A DNA stretch of 64,000 nucleotides from positions 336,386 to 400,385 of the forward strand of contig NZ_JAGGLR010000009.1 of assembly GCF_017874715.1 (NCBI RefSeq), read 5' to 3'. A program made the translations under genes and the position numbers. Position 1 is the stretch's first letter. Each line of letters opens with the position of its first letter. This stretch comes from Streptomyces iranensis. GTDB lineage: Bacteria > Actinomycetota > Actinomycetes > Streptomycetales > Streptomycetaceae. Positions 25,740-35,046 of the stretch are shown here, in pieces. The notes below the pieces were generated by a model. The model did not search any database. It worked only from the letters and a program-made list of their open reading frames with translations, and had not been told where the DNA came from.

Positions 25740-27728
25740 TCAGGACAGGCGGCGGCACAGCAGCGCGTCCGGGCCGCCGGAGCTGCCCACCCGCGTGGTG
25801 AAGGCGATACCGGCGGCGTACTCGCCGTCCGCGCACTGGCCCTTGTAGGCGCCGTGGGCGAAGTCGCCACCCGAGGCGTCGGCGGGCCGGTTGTCGGAGC
25901 GGTCGAACCAGACCGTACGTCCCGTGGGGCCCAGCGGGGTGCGGGCCGGGGCGCACAGTGCGGCGGACACCCGGCTGCCGCGGCGGCTGTAGCCGATGAG
26001 GAACTGGTCCAAGGGGCACTGGAACTTGGTGTAGCCCGAGGCCCAGTCGCCACCGGCGGGTACGTACCGTTCATCCGTGACGACCGTATGGGCGGTGCCG
26101 GGGGCGCGCGGGTCGTCGGCGCCGGTGTCGGTGCACAGCCCGCGGCCGGCGGTGTGGCTGAGGCCGATGAGCCGCAGCCCATCAGGGCAGGCCGCCTTGT
26201 AGGCGCCCGGATCCCAGTCGCCCCGGCCCCGCTCGATCAGTGACTGCACATGGTCGCCGTGGTCGGTGACGAGCATGCGCCAGGCCGGGACGCGGTCGAC
26301 GGGACCGGTGCGTTCGGGCGCGGTCATCAGCCGCTGCCACGCCGTACCGCGCCAGTCGCCCTGGTCGAGGATTCCGTATCTGCGGCCCGTGGAGTCGTAG
26401 CGCAGCAGCGCCCAGTTGTCGTGGCCCTCCCATCCCACGAGTGGCCAGTAGGCGAAGTCTGCGTCACGGTCGGCGAAGTAGTCGGTGATATTGGTGAACC
26501 AGGCGCGCGGCGCGGTACCCGTCTCGGCCGATCCGATGCCGAACTCGCTGATCCACACGGGTGCCGTGTAGTGCCGCCCGCCGTCCTCGGCGACGAAGAA
26601 CGCCTGGTCGGACAGGACTCGATAGAGCTCATCGCGGCTGAGGTCCTGGTACCGGGGGTCGTGTGTCTCGCCGACGCCGGTGGCACCGCTGTGGCGCGGG
26701 CCGGTGTATCCGTAGAAGTGGGCCGAGTACACCAGCTTGTGGGTGTTGACGAGGGTGTGCGAGAGGGTGCGCGCGGGGGCCAGGGTGGGGCGCTCATGGG
26801 GCAGCCCGTCCACCGGAATCCCGGTCCAGTTGATGCCCTCGATCACGATGAGGAGGTCGGGGTCGGCCTCGGTGAGGATGCGGTCGGCGGCGCGCTGCGC
26901 GGCGGTGTACCAGTCGTGCTCATCGCCGAGACCCCAGTTGGGGTCGTCCAGGACATCGCGGCGCACCTCGTTGTAGAGGTCGGCGCCCACCACACGTGGC
27001 TCGTCGGCGTAACGGCGGGCCATGAAGACCCAGTCGTCGATCCACGCTTGCGTGGACTGGCCGCTGTTCCACCGCTCGTTGCCGTCGATGCCGCAGCACC
27101 ACCGGGTGGTGTTGGTGTGGTTGTTGAGGATGACGGCGAAGCCGTCCCGGCTGAGAGCGGACACCACGGCATCGAAGACCTGCAGGGGTGTCTTTCCGCG
27201 CAGTTGGGTGTTGGCGGCTACGGCACCGTCCGGAACGGTCGCCGTGGCGTGGATCATCTCGTTGGAGAACGGCAGCCGGATGCTGTTGATGCCGAGCCGA
27301 TGGAAGTCGGCGAGCAGCGTCGGCAGGGGAACCCGGTCCAGGCCGAGGGGAATGCCGGAGGAGTTCTGCCCGGAGTGGTGGTTGGCGGGGTCCTCGACAC
27401 TGCCGCTCCCCGTCCACGAGCCCTGCGCGCCATCCCAGTTGGCCGACTTGAGCCGGAAGCGGTCACCCTTGGCGTCCACGATGTACCGGCCGCGGGTCGA
27501 CAGCGGCGGCTGCCAGGTGTCGGCCGCGGGGGCGGTGGCGGAGGTGACGGGGTCGGAGGTGACGGAGGCGGAGGTGACGGAGGTGGCGGAGGTGACGGGG
27601 TCGGAGATGGCGGGGGCCGCCGGTGCGGCGGGCTGTCGGGCGGTGGCGACCGGCCCCGGCGCCGTGGCCAGCACGGCGAGGATCGACGCGATTCCCGTCA
27701 GGTACCTGAGTGTTCTCCTGGTCGGCAT
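25740..27728 (-). CDS. Secreted GH5-type glycoside hydrolase (cellulase-like)
   Basis: 662 residues; ATG 27728 follows GGGAAGG. A signal peptide (LTGIASILAVLATAPGPVATA) is followed by a Thr/Ser/Val-rich repeat linker made of SVTSA/DPVTS units (27535-27605). The catalytic domain has the GH5 pattern: INSIRLPFSNE near the first strands, the acid/base Glu in ADLYNEVRRD, and the nucleophile Glu in VWISEFGIGS. The C-terminal 200 residues contain Cys- and Gly-Asp-rich blocks (GDWDPGAYKAACPDG, GDWASGYTKFQCP, GDFAHGAYKGQCADG) that repeat three times and may bind carbohydrate. It would cut beta-glucan or mannan outside the cell. It is the last gene of the glycan-use set, 109 bases after the GH3 stop. 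Confidence 0.85.
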   Translation of the reverse strand: MPTRRTLRYLTGIASILAVLATAPGPVATARQPAAPAAPAISDPVTSATSVTSASVTSDPVTSATAPAADTWQPPLSTRGRYIVDAKGDRFRLKSANWDGAQGSWTGSGSVEDPANHHSGQNSSGIPLGLDRVPLPTLLADFHRLGINSIRLPFSNEMIHATATVPDGAVAANTQLRGKTPLQVFDAVVSALSRDGFAVILNNHTNTTRWCCGIDGNERWNSGQSTQAWIDDWVFMARRYADEPRVVGADLYNEVRRDVLDDPNWGLGDEHDWYTAAQRAADRILTEADPDLLIVIEGINWTGIPVDGLPHERPTLAPARTLSHTLVNTHKLVYSAHFYGYTGPRHSGATGVGETHDPRYQDLSRDELYRVLSDQAFFVAEDGGRHYTAPVWISEFGIGSAETGTAPRAWFTNITDYFADRDADFAYWPLVGWEGHDNWALLRYDSTGRRYGILDQGDWRGTAWQRLMTAPERTGPVDRVPAWRMLVTDHGDHVQSLIERGRGDWDPGAYKAACPDGLRLIGLSHTAGRGLCTDTGADDPRAPGTAHTVVTDERYVPAGGDWASGYTKFQCPLDQFLIGYSRRGSRVSAALCAPARTPLGPTGRTVWFDRSDNRPADASGGDFAHGAYKGQCADGEYAAGIAFTTRVGSSGGPDALLCRRLS

Positions 27729-27837
27729 GCGGCCTTCCCGTGGGTGAGCGATGGTGCCCGAACGCGGCTCCGCCGGACCCGGCGCGCCCGGCCACCATAC
27801 TGACGGCCCATCACATAACCGTCCAGACAGCGTGCGA

Positions 27838-30117
27838 TCAGCCCGGCGGCTCAATCACCAGCCGCGCCCCCTGCGTTTCGACGGCCGAGGGCCCGGTCTC
27901 CAGCAGGAGTTCTCCGGGTTCGACGGCGAGGCCGAGGTCCCGGGTGACGGAGGCGAGGGTGTCGGCGTCGATCGCGAACACGGCGTCGGCCTCCTCCCCC
28001 GGCCGCAGGTCGAGGCGGGCGAAGCCGCGGAGCTCGCGTACGCGGGGCCACGAGGAGCCGCCCGACAGCCGGCGCACATAGAGCTGGACCGTCTCGCGCA
28101 CCGGCCGCTCGCCGGTGTTGCGCACGGTGACCCGGCAGTTGAGCGTCGGGTCGTCCGGGGTCACACGGGCGCGCGAGAGCCGTGGCGGCGCGTACGCGAC
28201 GGTGGTGTACGAAAGGCCGTGGCCGAAGGCGTAGCGGGCGGTGGCGGGCTGGTCCACATAGCCGCGGTACCGGTGGTCCTTGGCGTTGTAGAACACCGGC
28301 AGCTGCCCGGCCGACCTGGGGATGGACACCGGCAGCCGCCCCTCGGGCCCGACCGCGCCGAACAGTACGTCGGCGACGGCCCGGCCGCCCCACGGGCCCG
28401 GGTACCAGGCGCTCAGCACCGCCGCGGCCGTGCCGGAGAGGTCGGGCAGGGCGTGCGGACGGCCCTGGACGAGGACCACGACGACCGGCACACCCGTGGC
28501 CGCCACCGCGTCCAGGAGCGCCAACTGCCCTTCTGGCAAGCACAGTTCGGCCAGGTCGACACCCTCGCCACAGGTCATTCCGGCGGGGTTGGCGGAGCTC
28601 ACGACGGCCGCGCCGTTGGTGTCGAAGGTGGTGTCGCCGGACCGGGCGCTGGACCCGCCCAGGACGAGCACCGCGATGTCCGCCGCCGCCGCCAGCGCGA
28701 CCGCCTCGGGGACACCGGAGAGGTCGCCGCCGACCAGCTCGCACCCTGGCCCGTAGGTGACCTCGGTGTCCGGCGGGGCGGCCGACCGGATGCCGTCCAG
28801 GACCGTGACGTGGTGGGAGCCGGGGCGCTGTGGCGCTGTGTAGTCGCCGATCTGCTGGGCGATGGAGTCGGCGTTCGGGCCGAGGACGGCGATCCGGCGG
28901 GCCGAGGGTGCCAGCGGCAGGACTCCCCCGTCGTGGGCGAGCAGTGTGATGGACGCGCGGGCGATGCGTTCGCTCAGCTCGCCGGGGTCGGAGCGCTGTG
29001 CGCCAGGCGCTTCGACAGGCGCGTAGGGCCGCTCGAAGAGGCCCAGGCGGAACTTCAGCGCCAGCACCCGGGCCACGGCGGTGTCCAGGGTCCGCTCCGC
29101 GACGAGCCCCTGCTCCACCGCCTCGGCCAGCCGCGGGAAGCAGTCGTCCCAGAGGCTCAGGTCGCATCCGGCGTTGAGGGCCAGGGCGCCCGCGGCCACC
29201 GGGTCGCCCGTGAGCCGGACCAGGCGGTCGATGGCGCCGCCGTCCGCCATGACGATGCCGTCGAACTCCAGCCGCTCCCGGAGGAGTTCGGTCAGCAGCG
29301 GTCGGCCGGCGACGCACGGCAGGCCGTCGAATTCGTTGTAGGCCGCCATCACCCCGGCCGCACCGGCGCGTATCCCGGACCGGGCCGCCGCCAGGTGGAT
29401 CTCGTGCAGTTCACGGGCGCCCAGTTCGGTGGCCGCGCTGTTGCGTCCGCCGACCGTGGCCCCCTGACCGGCGAAGTGCTTGAGCACCACGGCCACGTCG
29501 GCCGTGCGCATCCCCCGCACCAGCGCCTCGGTGAGCCGGGCGGCCAGATACGGGTCCTCGCCGAAGCACTCCTCCGCGCGGCCCCAGCGCGGGTCGCGCA
29601 CCAGGTCGAGGGCGGAGACCAGCGCCATGTGGCCACCGCGTGCCCGCACCTCGGCGCCGACCGCGGCCGCCGCGGCCTCGTAGAGTGCGGGGTCCCAGGT
29701 GGCGCCCACGGCGAGGTTGACCGGCAGCACGGTGCCGTCCAGGGCCTGGTGGCCGTGCGGAACCTCCTCCACCAACAGCACGGGTATGCCCAGCCGGGTG
29801 TTCTCCACGACATGGCGCTGTACGGCATCGGCGACCCGCGCCCCGTCCGCCGCCGTGATGCCGTCGGCGAAGCCGACGCCGGACCAGGCGTCGGCCCGCT
29901 GGAGCCCGTACAGGGCCCCCATCCCGCCGTACGCGGCGACCTCGGCGCGGAAGGCGTCGGTGAGCCGGTGGCCGCTGTGGTTACGCTCGTAGGCGTGCCA
30001 GCCGTACATGCGCTGGTTGACCTGGCCGACCTTCTCGCCGAGCGTCATGCGCCCCAGCAGATCGCGGACCCGCTCCGCCACCGGCGCCGTCGGGTCGCGG
30101 TAGGGCTGGTCGGTCAC
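27838..30117 (-). CDS. GH3 beta-glucosidase/xylosidase-type enzyme
   Basis: 759 residues from GTG 30117, whose GTGA overlaps the stop of the upstream GH5-like gene. There is no signal peptide, so it is cytoplasmic. Domains: an N-terminal barrel (1-330) with KHFAGQGA and the nucleophile Asp in FDGIVMADGGAI; the alpha/beta sandwich (380-600); and a C-terminal fibronectin-III-like domain with the phrases YAFGHGLSYTT and VTVRNTGERPVRETVQLYV. It should release terminal beta-linked sugars from oligosaccharides brought in by the neighbouring ABC importer. Members split beta-glucosides, xylosides or others, and sequence alone does not decide which. The tight coupling argues for joint action with the GH5-like enzyme. 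Confidence 0.9.
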   Translation of the reverse strand: MTDQPYRDPTAPVAERVRDLLGRMTLGEKVGQVNQRMYGWHAYERNHSGHRLTDAFRAEVAAYGGMGALYGLQRADAWSGVGFADGITAADGARVADAVQRHVVENTRLGIPVLLVEEVPHGHQALDGTVLPVNLAVGATWDPALYEAAAAAVGAEVRARGGHMALVSALDLVRDPRWGRAEECFGEDPYLAARLTEALVRGMRTADVAVVLKHFAGQGATVGGRNSAATELGARELHEIHLAAARSGIRAGAAGVMAAYNEFDGLPCVAGRPLLTELLRERLEFDGIVMADGGAIDRLVRLTGDPVAAGALALNAGCDLSLWDDCFPRLAEAVEQGLVAERTLDTAVARVLALKFRLGLFERPYAPVEAPGAQRSDPGELSERIARASITLLAHDGGVLPLAPSARRIAVLGPNADSIAQQIGDYTAPQRPGSHHVTVLDGIRSAAPPDTEVTYGPGCELVGGDLSGVPEAVALAAAADIAVLVLGGSSARSGDTTFDTNGAAVVSSANPAGMTCGEGVDLAELCLPEGQLALLDAVAATGVPVVVVLVQGRPHALPDLSGTAAAVLSAWYPGPWGGRAVADVLFGAVGPEGRLPVSIPRSAGQLPVFYNAKDHRYRGYVDQPATARYAFGHGLSYTTVAYAPPRLSRARVTPDDPTLNCRVTVRNTGERPVRETVQLYVRRLSGGSSWPRVRELRGFARLDLRPGEEADAVFAIDADTLASVTRDLGLAVEPGELLLETGPSAVETQGARLVIEPPG

Positions 30118-32048
30118 GTCAGCTCCAGGACGCGCACACCGTACGGGCCGAGGGTCACATCCGCCGTCGCCGCGCCGGACGCCAGGTCACGCAGCGTTCC
30201 CTCGGCCACGGGGCGGACGGTGACCTCGTCCGGGCTCTGGCTGACCAGCCATACGAAGCGGCGCCCGTCGTCGTGGACGAGGAGGTCCGCGCCGACGTGA
30301 GGGCTGTCGACCGTCACCGGGCGGTGGACCCCGGCCACGTCGGCGAGCGCCGCGTACAGCCGGTGGGTCTCCTCGGGGTTGGCGCGGGCGGTGCGGGCGG
30401 CCATGTGCTCGAGGGGGTAGGTGGCCAGGACGGTGCGGCCACGCCCGGTGTCACGCACCAGGAGGGCGGGCCGCCCGTGGGCGTCGACCGCCACCACCCG
30501 GGCATCACGCGGAACCACCGGCAGATACGCCCGGCTGTCCTCGTTGCCCGCGACGGGGAAGCGCAGCGAGGTCCCGGCCGTAAGCCCGCCGAAGTCCTCG
30601 GTGAACGTCATCTCCAGGACATCGTCCTCGATGGGCTCGGCCACACCGTAGGAGAGTTGCAGTTCGACGCCGAACAGCCCGTCCAGGTCGTCGAACCACG
30701 GGCCGCGGGTCCCGGGGTGCTCGCCGGAGCAGAACGAGAGGTAGACGGTGGCGCCCGCGTGGGCGCGGCGTTCGAGCTCACGCCGGGTGCGCGTGGTGAG
30801 CTGGCGGGTGGCGGGGAGCAGATACAGCGCCGCGTCGCCGGGCAGGCCGTCGGCTTCCCGGGTGAAGCCCACCGGCAGGTCGGCGGCGCGCGTGGCCACA
30901 TAGCCCTGATGCAGCGATGTGAAGATCAGCGGCCGGTCGGCAGGCCTGCTGTAGGGGTAGCCACGCTCCAGGAAGGCGGGTACGACCAGGGCCGCGTCCG
31001 CGTCGGCGCGTCGGCAGTGTGCGAAGTCCACGGCCTTCAACACCTCGGCGAACGCGGCGAGTTCGAGCAGCGGGGCCTTGGGGGCGCCGGTGTGGTCGGT
31101 GATGCCGAAATGCATCTCGAAGGGGTGGTGGTCGTACGGTGAGCGGTCCCACAGGTCGTCGTAGTCGGTGTTGTTCCAGGCGATCCAGCCCGTGGCCCCG
31201 CCGAGCAGCGAGTTGTGCAGGGTCTGCCGGTAGTAGACCGCCGCGTTCCGATCGGACACGGTGTCCGTGGAGAGCCCGAACTCCTCCAGGACGACGGGCT
31301 GTCCGGTGACCGACGCCAGTTCGCATTCGAAGGCGGCGCGCAGGTGCTGACGGGGCCGGTCGGTGTCCGAGCGGTAGACGTGCGGGCCCACGAAGTCCAC
31401 GTACTCGGCGGTCTCGCGCAGCGAGAAGCCGTTGTCGCGCCCGGTGACCTCGATGCCCCACGCGCCGTCCCCGAGGGAGACGGGCTGGGTGCCGCCGGCC
31501 GCCCGTACGGCGTTGCACATGGCCTGCGCCCAGGCGGTCACCACCTCGGAGGAGGGCGGATCCACCTGGTAGACGCGGCCGTAGCCGGGCATCTCATTGG
31601 TGATGAGCCAGCCGGTGACCGCCGGGTGGTCCTTGAAGCGGCGGGTCATCCGGGACACGAACCAGGCCTGGCGGCCGACCATCCACACGTCCTCGTAGAG
31701 GTCGCGGCCGCCGCGCCAGACGGGGTCCCAGTTCTCGCCCGACATGTGGCCGACGATGAAGGTGGGCACCGTGCCCATGCCCGTCTCGGTGTGGGCGTCG
31801 AGGAAGTCGCGGAAGTGTTCGCACAGCGTCTCGTCGACGCGGTGGGGCTCTGGATGGAAATCGGGCCAGTAGAAGAACGACCGGGTCATCGTCAGGCCGT
31901 GCTCGCGCAGCACCCGCAGTTCCTCGCGGACCGTCTTCGGGTCGTAGTCGCGCCACATCAGGGGCCCGCCGGTGCGGGACCAGAAGTTGGCGCCGAGCCA
32001 GGGCAGGACGGCGGGGTGGTGGGTGAGCTGGGCGCTGTGGCGTCGCAT
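30114..32048 (-). CDS. Intracellular GH5-like (beta-mannanase/glucanase-type) hydrolase
   Basis: 644 residues; ATG 32048 with AGAAGGACC just upstream. There is no signal peptide. The TIM-barrel reads LPWLGANFWSRTGGPLMWRDYD at the start, acid/base Glu in WLITNEMPGYG, and nucleophile Glu in PVVLEEFGLS, the clan A GH5-type pair. A C-terminal part (from about 370) includes a flavodoxin-like or trimerisation-type fold, LPATRQLTTRTRRELERRAHAGATVYLSFC, as in several beta-galactosidase/mannosidase enzymes, and an end domain of beta strands. It probably hydrolyses imported oligosaccharides. It sits 122 bases after the LacI gene and is translationally coupled to the GH3 gene. Substrate uncertain. Confidence 0.8.
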   Translation of the reverse strand: MRRHSAQLTHHPAVLPWLGANFWSRTGGPLMWRDYDPKTVREELRVLREHGLTMTRSFFYWPDFHPEPHRVDETLCEHFRDFLDAHTETGMGTVPTFIVGHMSGENWDPVWRGGRDLYEDVWMVGRQAWFVSRMTRRFKDHPAVTGWLITNEMPGYGRVYQVDPPSSEVVTAWAQAMCNAVRAAGGTQPVSLGDGAWGIEVTGRDNGFSLRETAEYVDFVGPHVYRSDTDRPRQHLRAAFECELASVTGQPVVLEEFGLSTDTVSDRNAAVYYRQTLHNSLLGGATGWIAWNNTDYDDLWDRSPYDHHPFEMHFGITDHTGAPKAPLLELAAFAEVLKAVDFAHCRRADADAALVVPAFLERGYPYSRPADRPLIFTSLHQGYVATRAADLPVGFTREADGLPGDAALYLLPATRQLTTRTRRELERRAHAGATVYLSFCSGEHPGTRGPWFDDLDGLFGVELQLSYGVAEPIEDDVLEMTFTEDFGGLTAGTSLRFPVAGNEDSRAYLPVVPRDARVVAVDAHGRPALLVRDTGRGRTVLATYPLEHMAARTARANPEETHRLYAALADVAGVHRPVTVDSPHVGADLLVHDDGRRFVWLVSQSPDEVTVRPVAEGTLRDLASGAATADVTLGPYGVRVLELT

Positions 32049-32170
32049 GGTCCTTCTCGGATGTCGGTGGTACGGGGTGGGGGGTGGCCCGGCACATGGC
32101 CGGGGTCGGGGGCGGGGTCAAGGTCAGGGGCTGGGTTCGGGTGTCAGCCGGGGGCGACACCGTTGGGGCG

Positions 32171-33214
32171 TCAGCCAGGGGCGGGTCCGGTGGACTCGCG
32201 GACGACCAGCCGCGGCCGGTCGTCGAGCGCCGCCTCCTCGACGTCCTCGCCGCAGCGTGCGAGGAGCAGCCGGGCGGCGGCCGCGCCGACCCGCTGCACC
32301 TGCTGGTCCACCGTGGTCAGCCGGGGGTGCAGCCAGCGGCCGAGCGGCAGGTTGTCGTAGCCGACGACCGACAGATCGTCGGGGACGCGCAGCCCGGCGC
32401 GCTGGGCCGCGCCGATACCGCACATCGCCATGGAGTCGTTGGCGTAGACGATCGCGGTGGCGCGGTCGGCGGCGTCCAGCAGGGCCTCGGTGGCGGCGAC
32501 GGCGGACACTTCGGTGAAATCGGTGTGCAGGACCGCGTAGGGCCGCAGGCCCGCCTGCCGGAGGGCGGTCTCGAAGACCCCGCCGCGCAGCCGGGTGTGC
32601 CTCAGGTCGGCGGGGCCCGCCACATAGGCGATCCGCCGGTGTCCGAGCCCGAGCAGGTGGCGGACGACCTCCTCGACGGCGGCGTCCTGGTGGCCGAGGC
32701 CGACGCGCGGCACGGCGGCGGCCCGGTCGGGGGGACCGAGCAGCACGGCGGGCAGGCCGAGGCGGGCCAGCAGGGCGGGGCGCGGGTCGTCGGCGCGGGC
32801 GTCGGTGAGGACGGCGCCGTCGACGCGGCCCTCGGCAGCGAGCCGTTTGTAGAGGGCGTTCTCCTCCTGGGCCCCGGCCACCAGGTGCAGCAGCAGACCG
32901 TAGCCGCGCGGGGCCAGTTCGCCCTCGATGCCGGTGATCAGCTCGCTGAAGTGCGGGTCCGCGCCGAGCACATCGGTGGGGCGCCGGACGACGAGGGCGA
33001 GGGTACGGGTGCGGGCGCTGCGCAGGGCGGCGGCGGACGCGCTCGGCGACCAGCCGAGTTCTGTCGCGGTGTCCAGGATGCGCTGCCGGGTGGCCTCCGA
33101 CAGCCGGCCCTTGTCGTTGAACGCCTGGGACACGGCGGCGGTGGACACCCCGGCGGCGGCCGCCACCTGTTTGATGGTGGGGCGCCGTCCGGGTTTCGCG
33201 GCGGTCGTGCTCAC
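32171..33214 (-). CDS. LacI-family transcriptional repressor of the glycan operon
   Basis: 347 residues from GTG 33214, overlapping the upstream permease stop by four bases (GTGA). The N-terminal LacI helix-turn-helix is complete: RPTIKQVAAAAGVSTAAVSQAFNDKGRLSEATRQRILDTATELGW. A type-1 periplasmic-binding-like sugar domain follows (RTRTLALVVRRPT, VDGAVLTDARADD, AIVYANDSMAMCGIGAAQRAGLRVPDDLSVVGYDNLPL). It should release DNA when it binds an inducing oligosaccharide. Its likely target is the dyad at 36358-36376, just downstream of the operon promoter. Lying inside the operon makes repression self-limiting. It resembles CebR-like regulators in role, but the dyad is not the CebR box and the inducer is unknown. 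Confidence 0.9.
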   Translation of the reverse strand: MSTTAAKPGRRPTIKQVAAAAGVSTAAVSQAFNDKGRLSEATRQRILDTATELGWSPSASAAALRSARTRTLALVVRRPTDVLGADPHFSELITGIEGELAPRGYGLLLHLVAGAQEENALYKRLAAEGRVDGAVLTDARADDPRPALLARLGLPAVLLGPPDRAAAVPRVGLGHQDAAVEEVVRHLLGLGHRRIAYVAGPADLRHTRLRGGVFETALRQAGLRPYAVLHTDFTEVSAVAATEALLDAADRATAIVYANDSMAMCGIGAAQRAGLRVPDDLSVVGYDNLPLGRWLHPRLTTVDQQVQRVGAAAARLLLARCGEDVEEAALDDRPRLVVRESTGPAPG

Positions 33215-34038
33215 GCCTTGACCGCCCCGTTGATGAGCGCCTGCTGCATGCGCTTCTGGAGCACCGTGTAGACGACCCATACGGGGATCAGGGTCAGGAC
33301 GGTACCGGCGGTGAGGACACCGTAGTCGGTGCCGGTGATGGCCTTCAGGGTGGGCAGGGCCACCTGCACGGTGCGCTGCTCGGGGTCGGGGCCGATGATG
33401 ATCAGCGAGTACAGGTACTCGTTCCAGAAGGTGAGGAAGTTCAGCAGGAGCACGGTGGCGATGCCGGGCAGGCACATCGGTATGTAGATGTGGCGCAGCA
33501 CCGTGTAGGTGGACGCCCCGTCCATCCGGGCAGCCTCCTCCATCTCCCTGGGGATGGTCCGCATGAACTGCACCAGGATCACCACCGACAGCGGCATCGC
33601 CGTCGCGGGCAGGAAGAAGACCATGAACAGCCGGGTGTGGAACAGCCCGGTGGCGGCGGCGAGCAGGAAGGTGGGGAAGAGCGCCGCGAACGTGGGGATC
33701 AGGAAGCCCAGCGAGAAGACCTTCTCCATCGCCGAGGCGAGCCGTCCCGTCGAGCGGGCGAGCGCGAACGCCGCGGGCAGCGCCAGCAGCAGGGTCAGCG
33801 CCAGGGCGAGGACCGTCACCAGGGCGGAGTTGACGACGGCCGTGCCCAGGTCGGCGCTGTCGTAGGCGGTACGGAAGTTGCCGAAGCCGAACGACTCGGG
33901 CAGTGCGAAGGGATGGGCGAAGATCTCCTCGTTGCTCTTGAACGCGGAGGCGAGGAAGTAGTAGAGCGGCACGATCAGCAGTACCGCGTAGGTCCACACC
34001 AGGATGTGTGCGGGCAGCCAGCGCTTGCCGAGTTTCAT
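33211..34038 (-). CDS. Sugar ABC importer permease, second (MalG-like)
   Basis: 275 residues from ATG 34038 with AGGCGG upstream. It has six membrane helices, beginning HILVWTYAVLLIVPLYYFLASAFKSNEEIF. The EAA loop for docking to the importer ATPase is EMEEAARMDGASTYTVLRHIYIPMCLPG, characteristic of carbohydrate uptake family 1 (CUT1). It pairs with the MalF-like permease 17 bases upstream. No dedicated ATPase gene lies in the set; in Streptomyces a shared MsiK-type ATPase commonly powers such importers, which would explain the absence. Its stop overlaps the LacI start. Confidence 0.9.
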   Translation of the reverse strand: MKLGKRWLPAHILVWTYAVLLIVPLYYFLASAFKSNEEIFAHPFALPESFGFGNFRTAYDSADLGTAVVNSALVTVLALALTLLLALPAAFALARSTGRLASAMEKVFSLGFLIPTFAALFPTFLLAAATGLFHTRLFMVFFLPATAMPLSVVILVQFMRTIPREMEEAARMDGASTYTVLRHIYIPMCLPGIATVLLLNFLTFWNEYLYSLIIIGPDPEQRTVQVALPTLKAITGTDYGVLTAGTVLTLIPVWVVYTVLQKRMQQALINGAVKA

Positions 34039-34055
34039 GGTGAGCCGCCTTACGA

Positions 34056-34994
34056 TCAGTAGTTCTGGCGGAATGCGCGGCGGATGGCGAGCAGCCCGAC
34101 GAGCCCGGCCAGGAAGAGGATGACGCCGACGGTCTGGCTGTAGCCCAGGTCGGCCGCGATGAACGCCTTCTGGTAGACGAGGAACGACAGCGTCGTGGAC
34201 GAGCTGCCGGGGCCGCCCTGGGTGAGCAGCAGCACGTGCTGTGCCGAGCCGAAGAGGGTCCACAGGAACTGCAGCATGGTGACGACGCCGACGTAGTCGC
34301 GGATCACGGGGAAGTGGATGCGCCACATGGTCCGCCAGTGCCCGGCCCCGTCCAGTTGGGCCGCCTCGCCGAGGTCGTCGGGGACGCTGTCGAGCCGGGC
34401 GGCGAACAGGACGGCGGTGAAGCCGATCCCGCTCCACACGTCCAGGGCGATGAGACAGGCCAGGGCCGTGGACGGCGAGGCGAGCCAGGCGTCGGTGAGC
34501 GAACCGAGCCCCACCGACTGGAGCGCGCCGTTGGCCAGCCCGTCCGGGGACAGCGCCGCGTAGAACACCATGGCCTTGGCGGGGGTGGAGATCAGGCCGG
34601 GGATGAACAGCAGATAGCGGATCACCCGGTGTCCGGGGGGCTTCTGCGCCACGTAGTAGCCCAGCATGTAGGCGCATACGATCATGATCGGCAGCGCCAC
34701 CGCCAGCTGGACGGCGGTGTTGCGCATCGCGTCCCAGAAGACGGGGTCGTCCAGGACGGTGCGGACGTTGCCGAGCCCGGCGAACGACACCGGCTGGAGC
34801 ATCCCCGGCCAGTGCAGGGCGGCGATCACGAAGATGGCGATCACCGGGCCGATCATGAAGACCGCGTACCAGATCAGCGCCGGGATGGCGAGGATCGTGC
34901 CGCCCTGCCGGGGTGTGCCGATACGGCCTGTGGCGGCGGGCGGGGCGGGGTGGCGGATCGCGGCCCCGCCCGGGGGCGACGTCAGCGTCGTCAT
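34056..34994 (-). CDS. Sugar ABC importer permease, first (MalF-like)
   Basis: 312 residues from ATG 34994, with GGGAG upstream. A disordered N-terminus of about 30 residues precedes six helices (TILAIPALIWYAVFMIGPVIAIFVIAALHW and others). The EAA loop reads DLGEAAQLDGAGHWRTMWRIHFPVI, and FLWTLFGSAQHVLLLTQGGPGSSSTTLSFLVYQKAF near the end is typical of CUT1 permeases. It forms a heterodimer with the MalG-like permease encoded next. The sugar-binding lipoprotein gene ends 52 bases upstream. Confidence 0.9.
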   Translation of the reverse strand: MTTLTSPPGGAAIRHPAPPAATGRIGTPRQGGTILAIPALIWYAVFMIGPVIAIFVIAALHWPGMLQPVSFAGLGNVRTVLDDPVFWDAMRNTAVQLAVALPIMIVCAYMLGYYVAQKPPGHRVIRYLLFIPGLISTPAKAMVFYAALSPDGLANGALQSVGLGSLTDAWLASPSTALACLIALDVWSGIGFTAVLFAARLDSVPDDLGEAAQLDGAGHWRTMWRIHFPVIRDYVGVVTMLQFLWTLFGSAQHVLLLTQGGPGSSSTTLSFLVYQKAFIAADLGYSQTVGVILFLAGLVGLLAIRRAFRQNY

Positions 34995-35046
34995 GAGGTG
35001 GCTCCCGTGGAGTCGGGCTCGGGATATGAGCGAACGGGCGGGCGGT

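Noticed and set aside
26250..30300. Long plus-strand frames opposite the GH5 and GH3 genes
   Set aside because: They are antisense to enzymes with catalytic motifs intact; products are compositionally biased.
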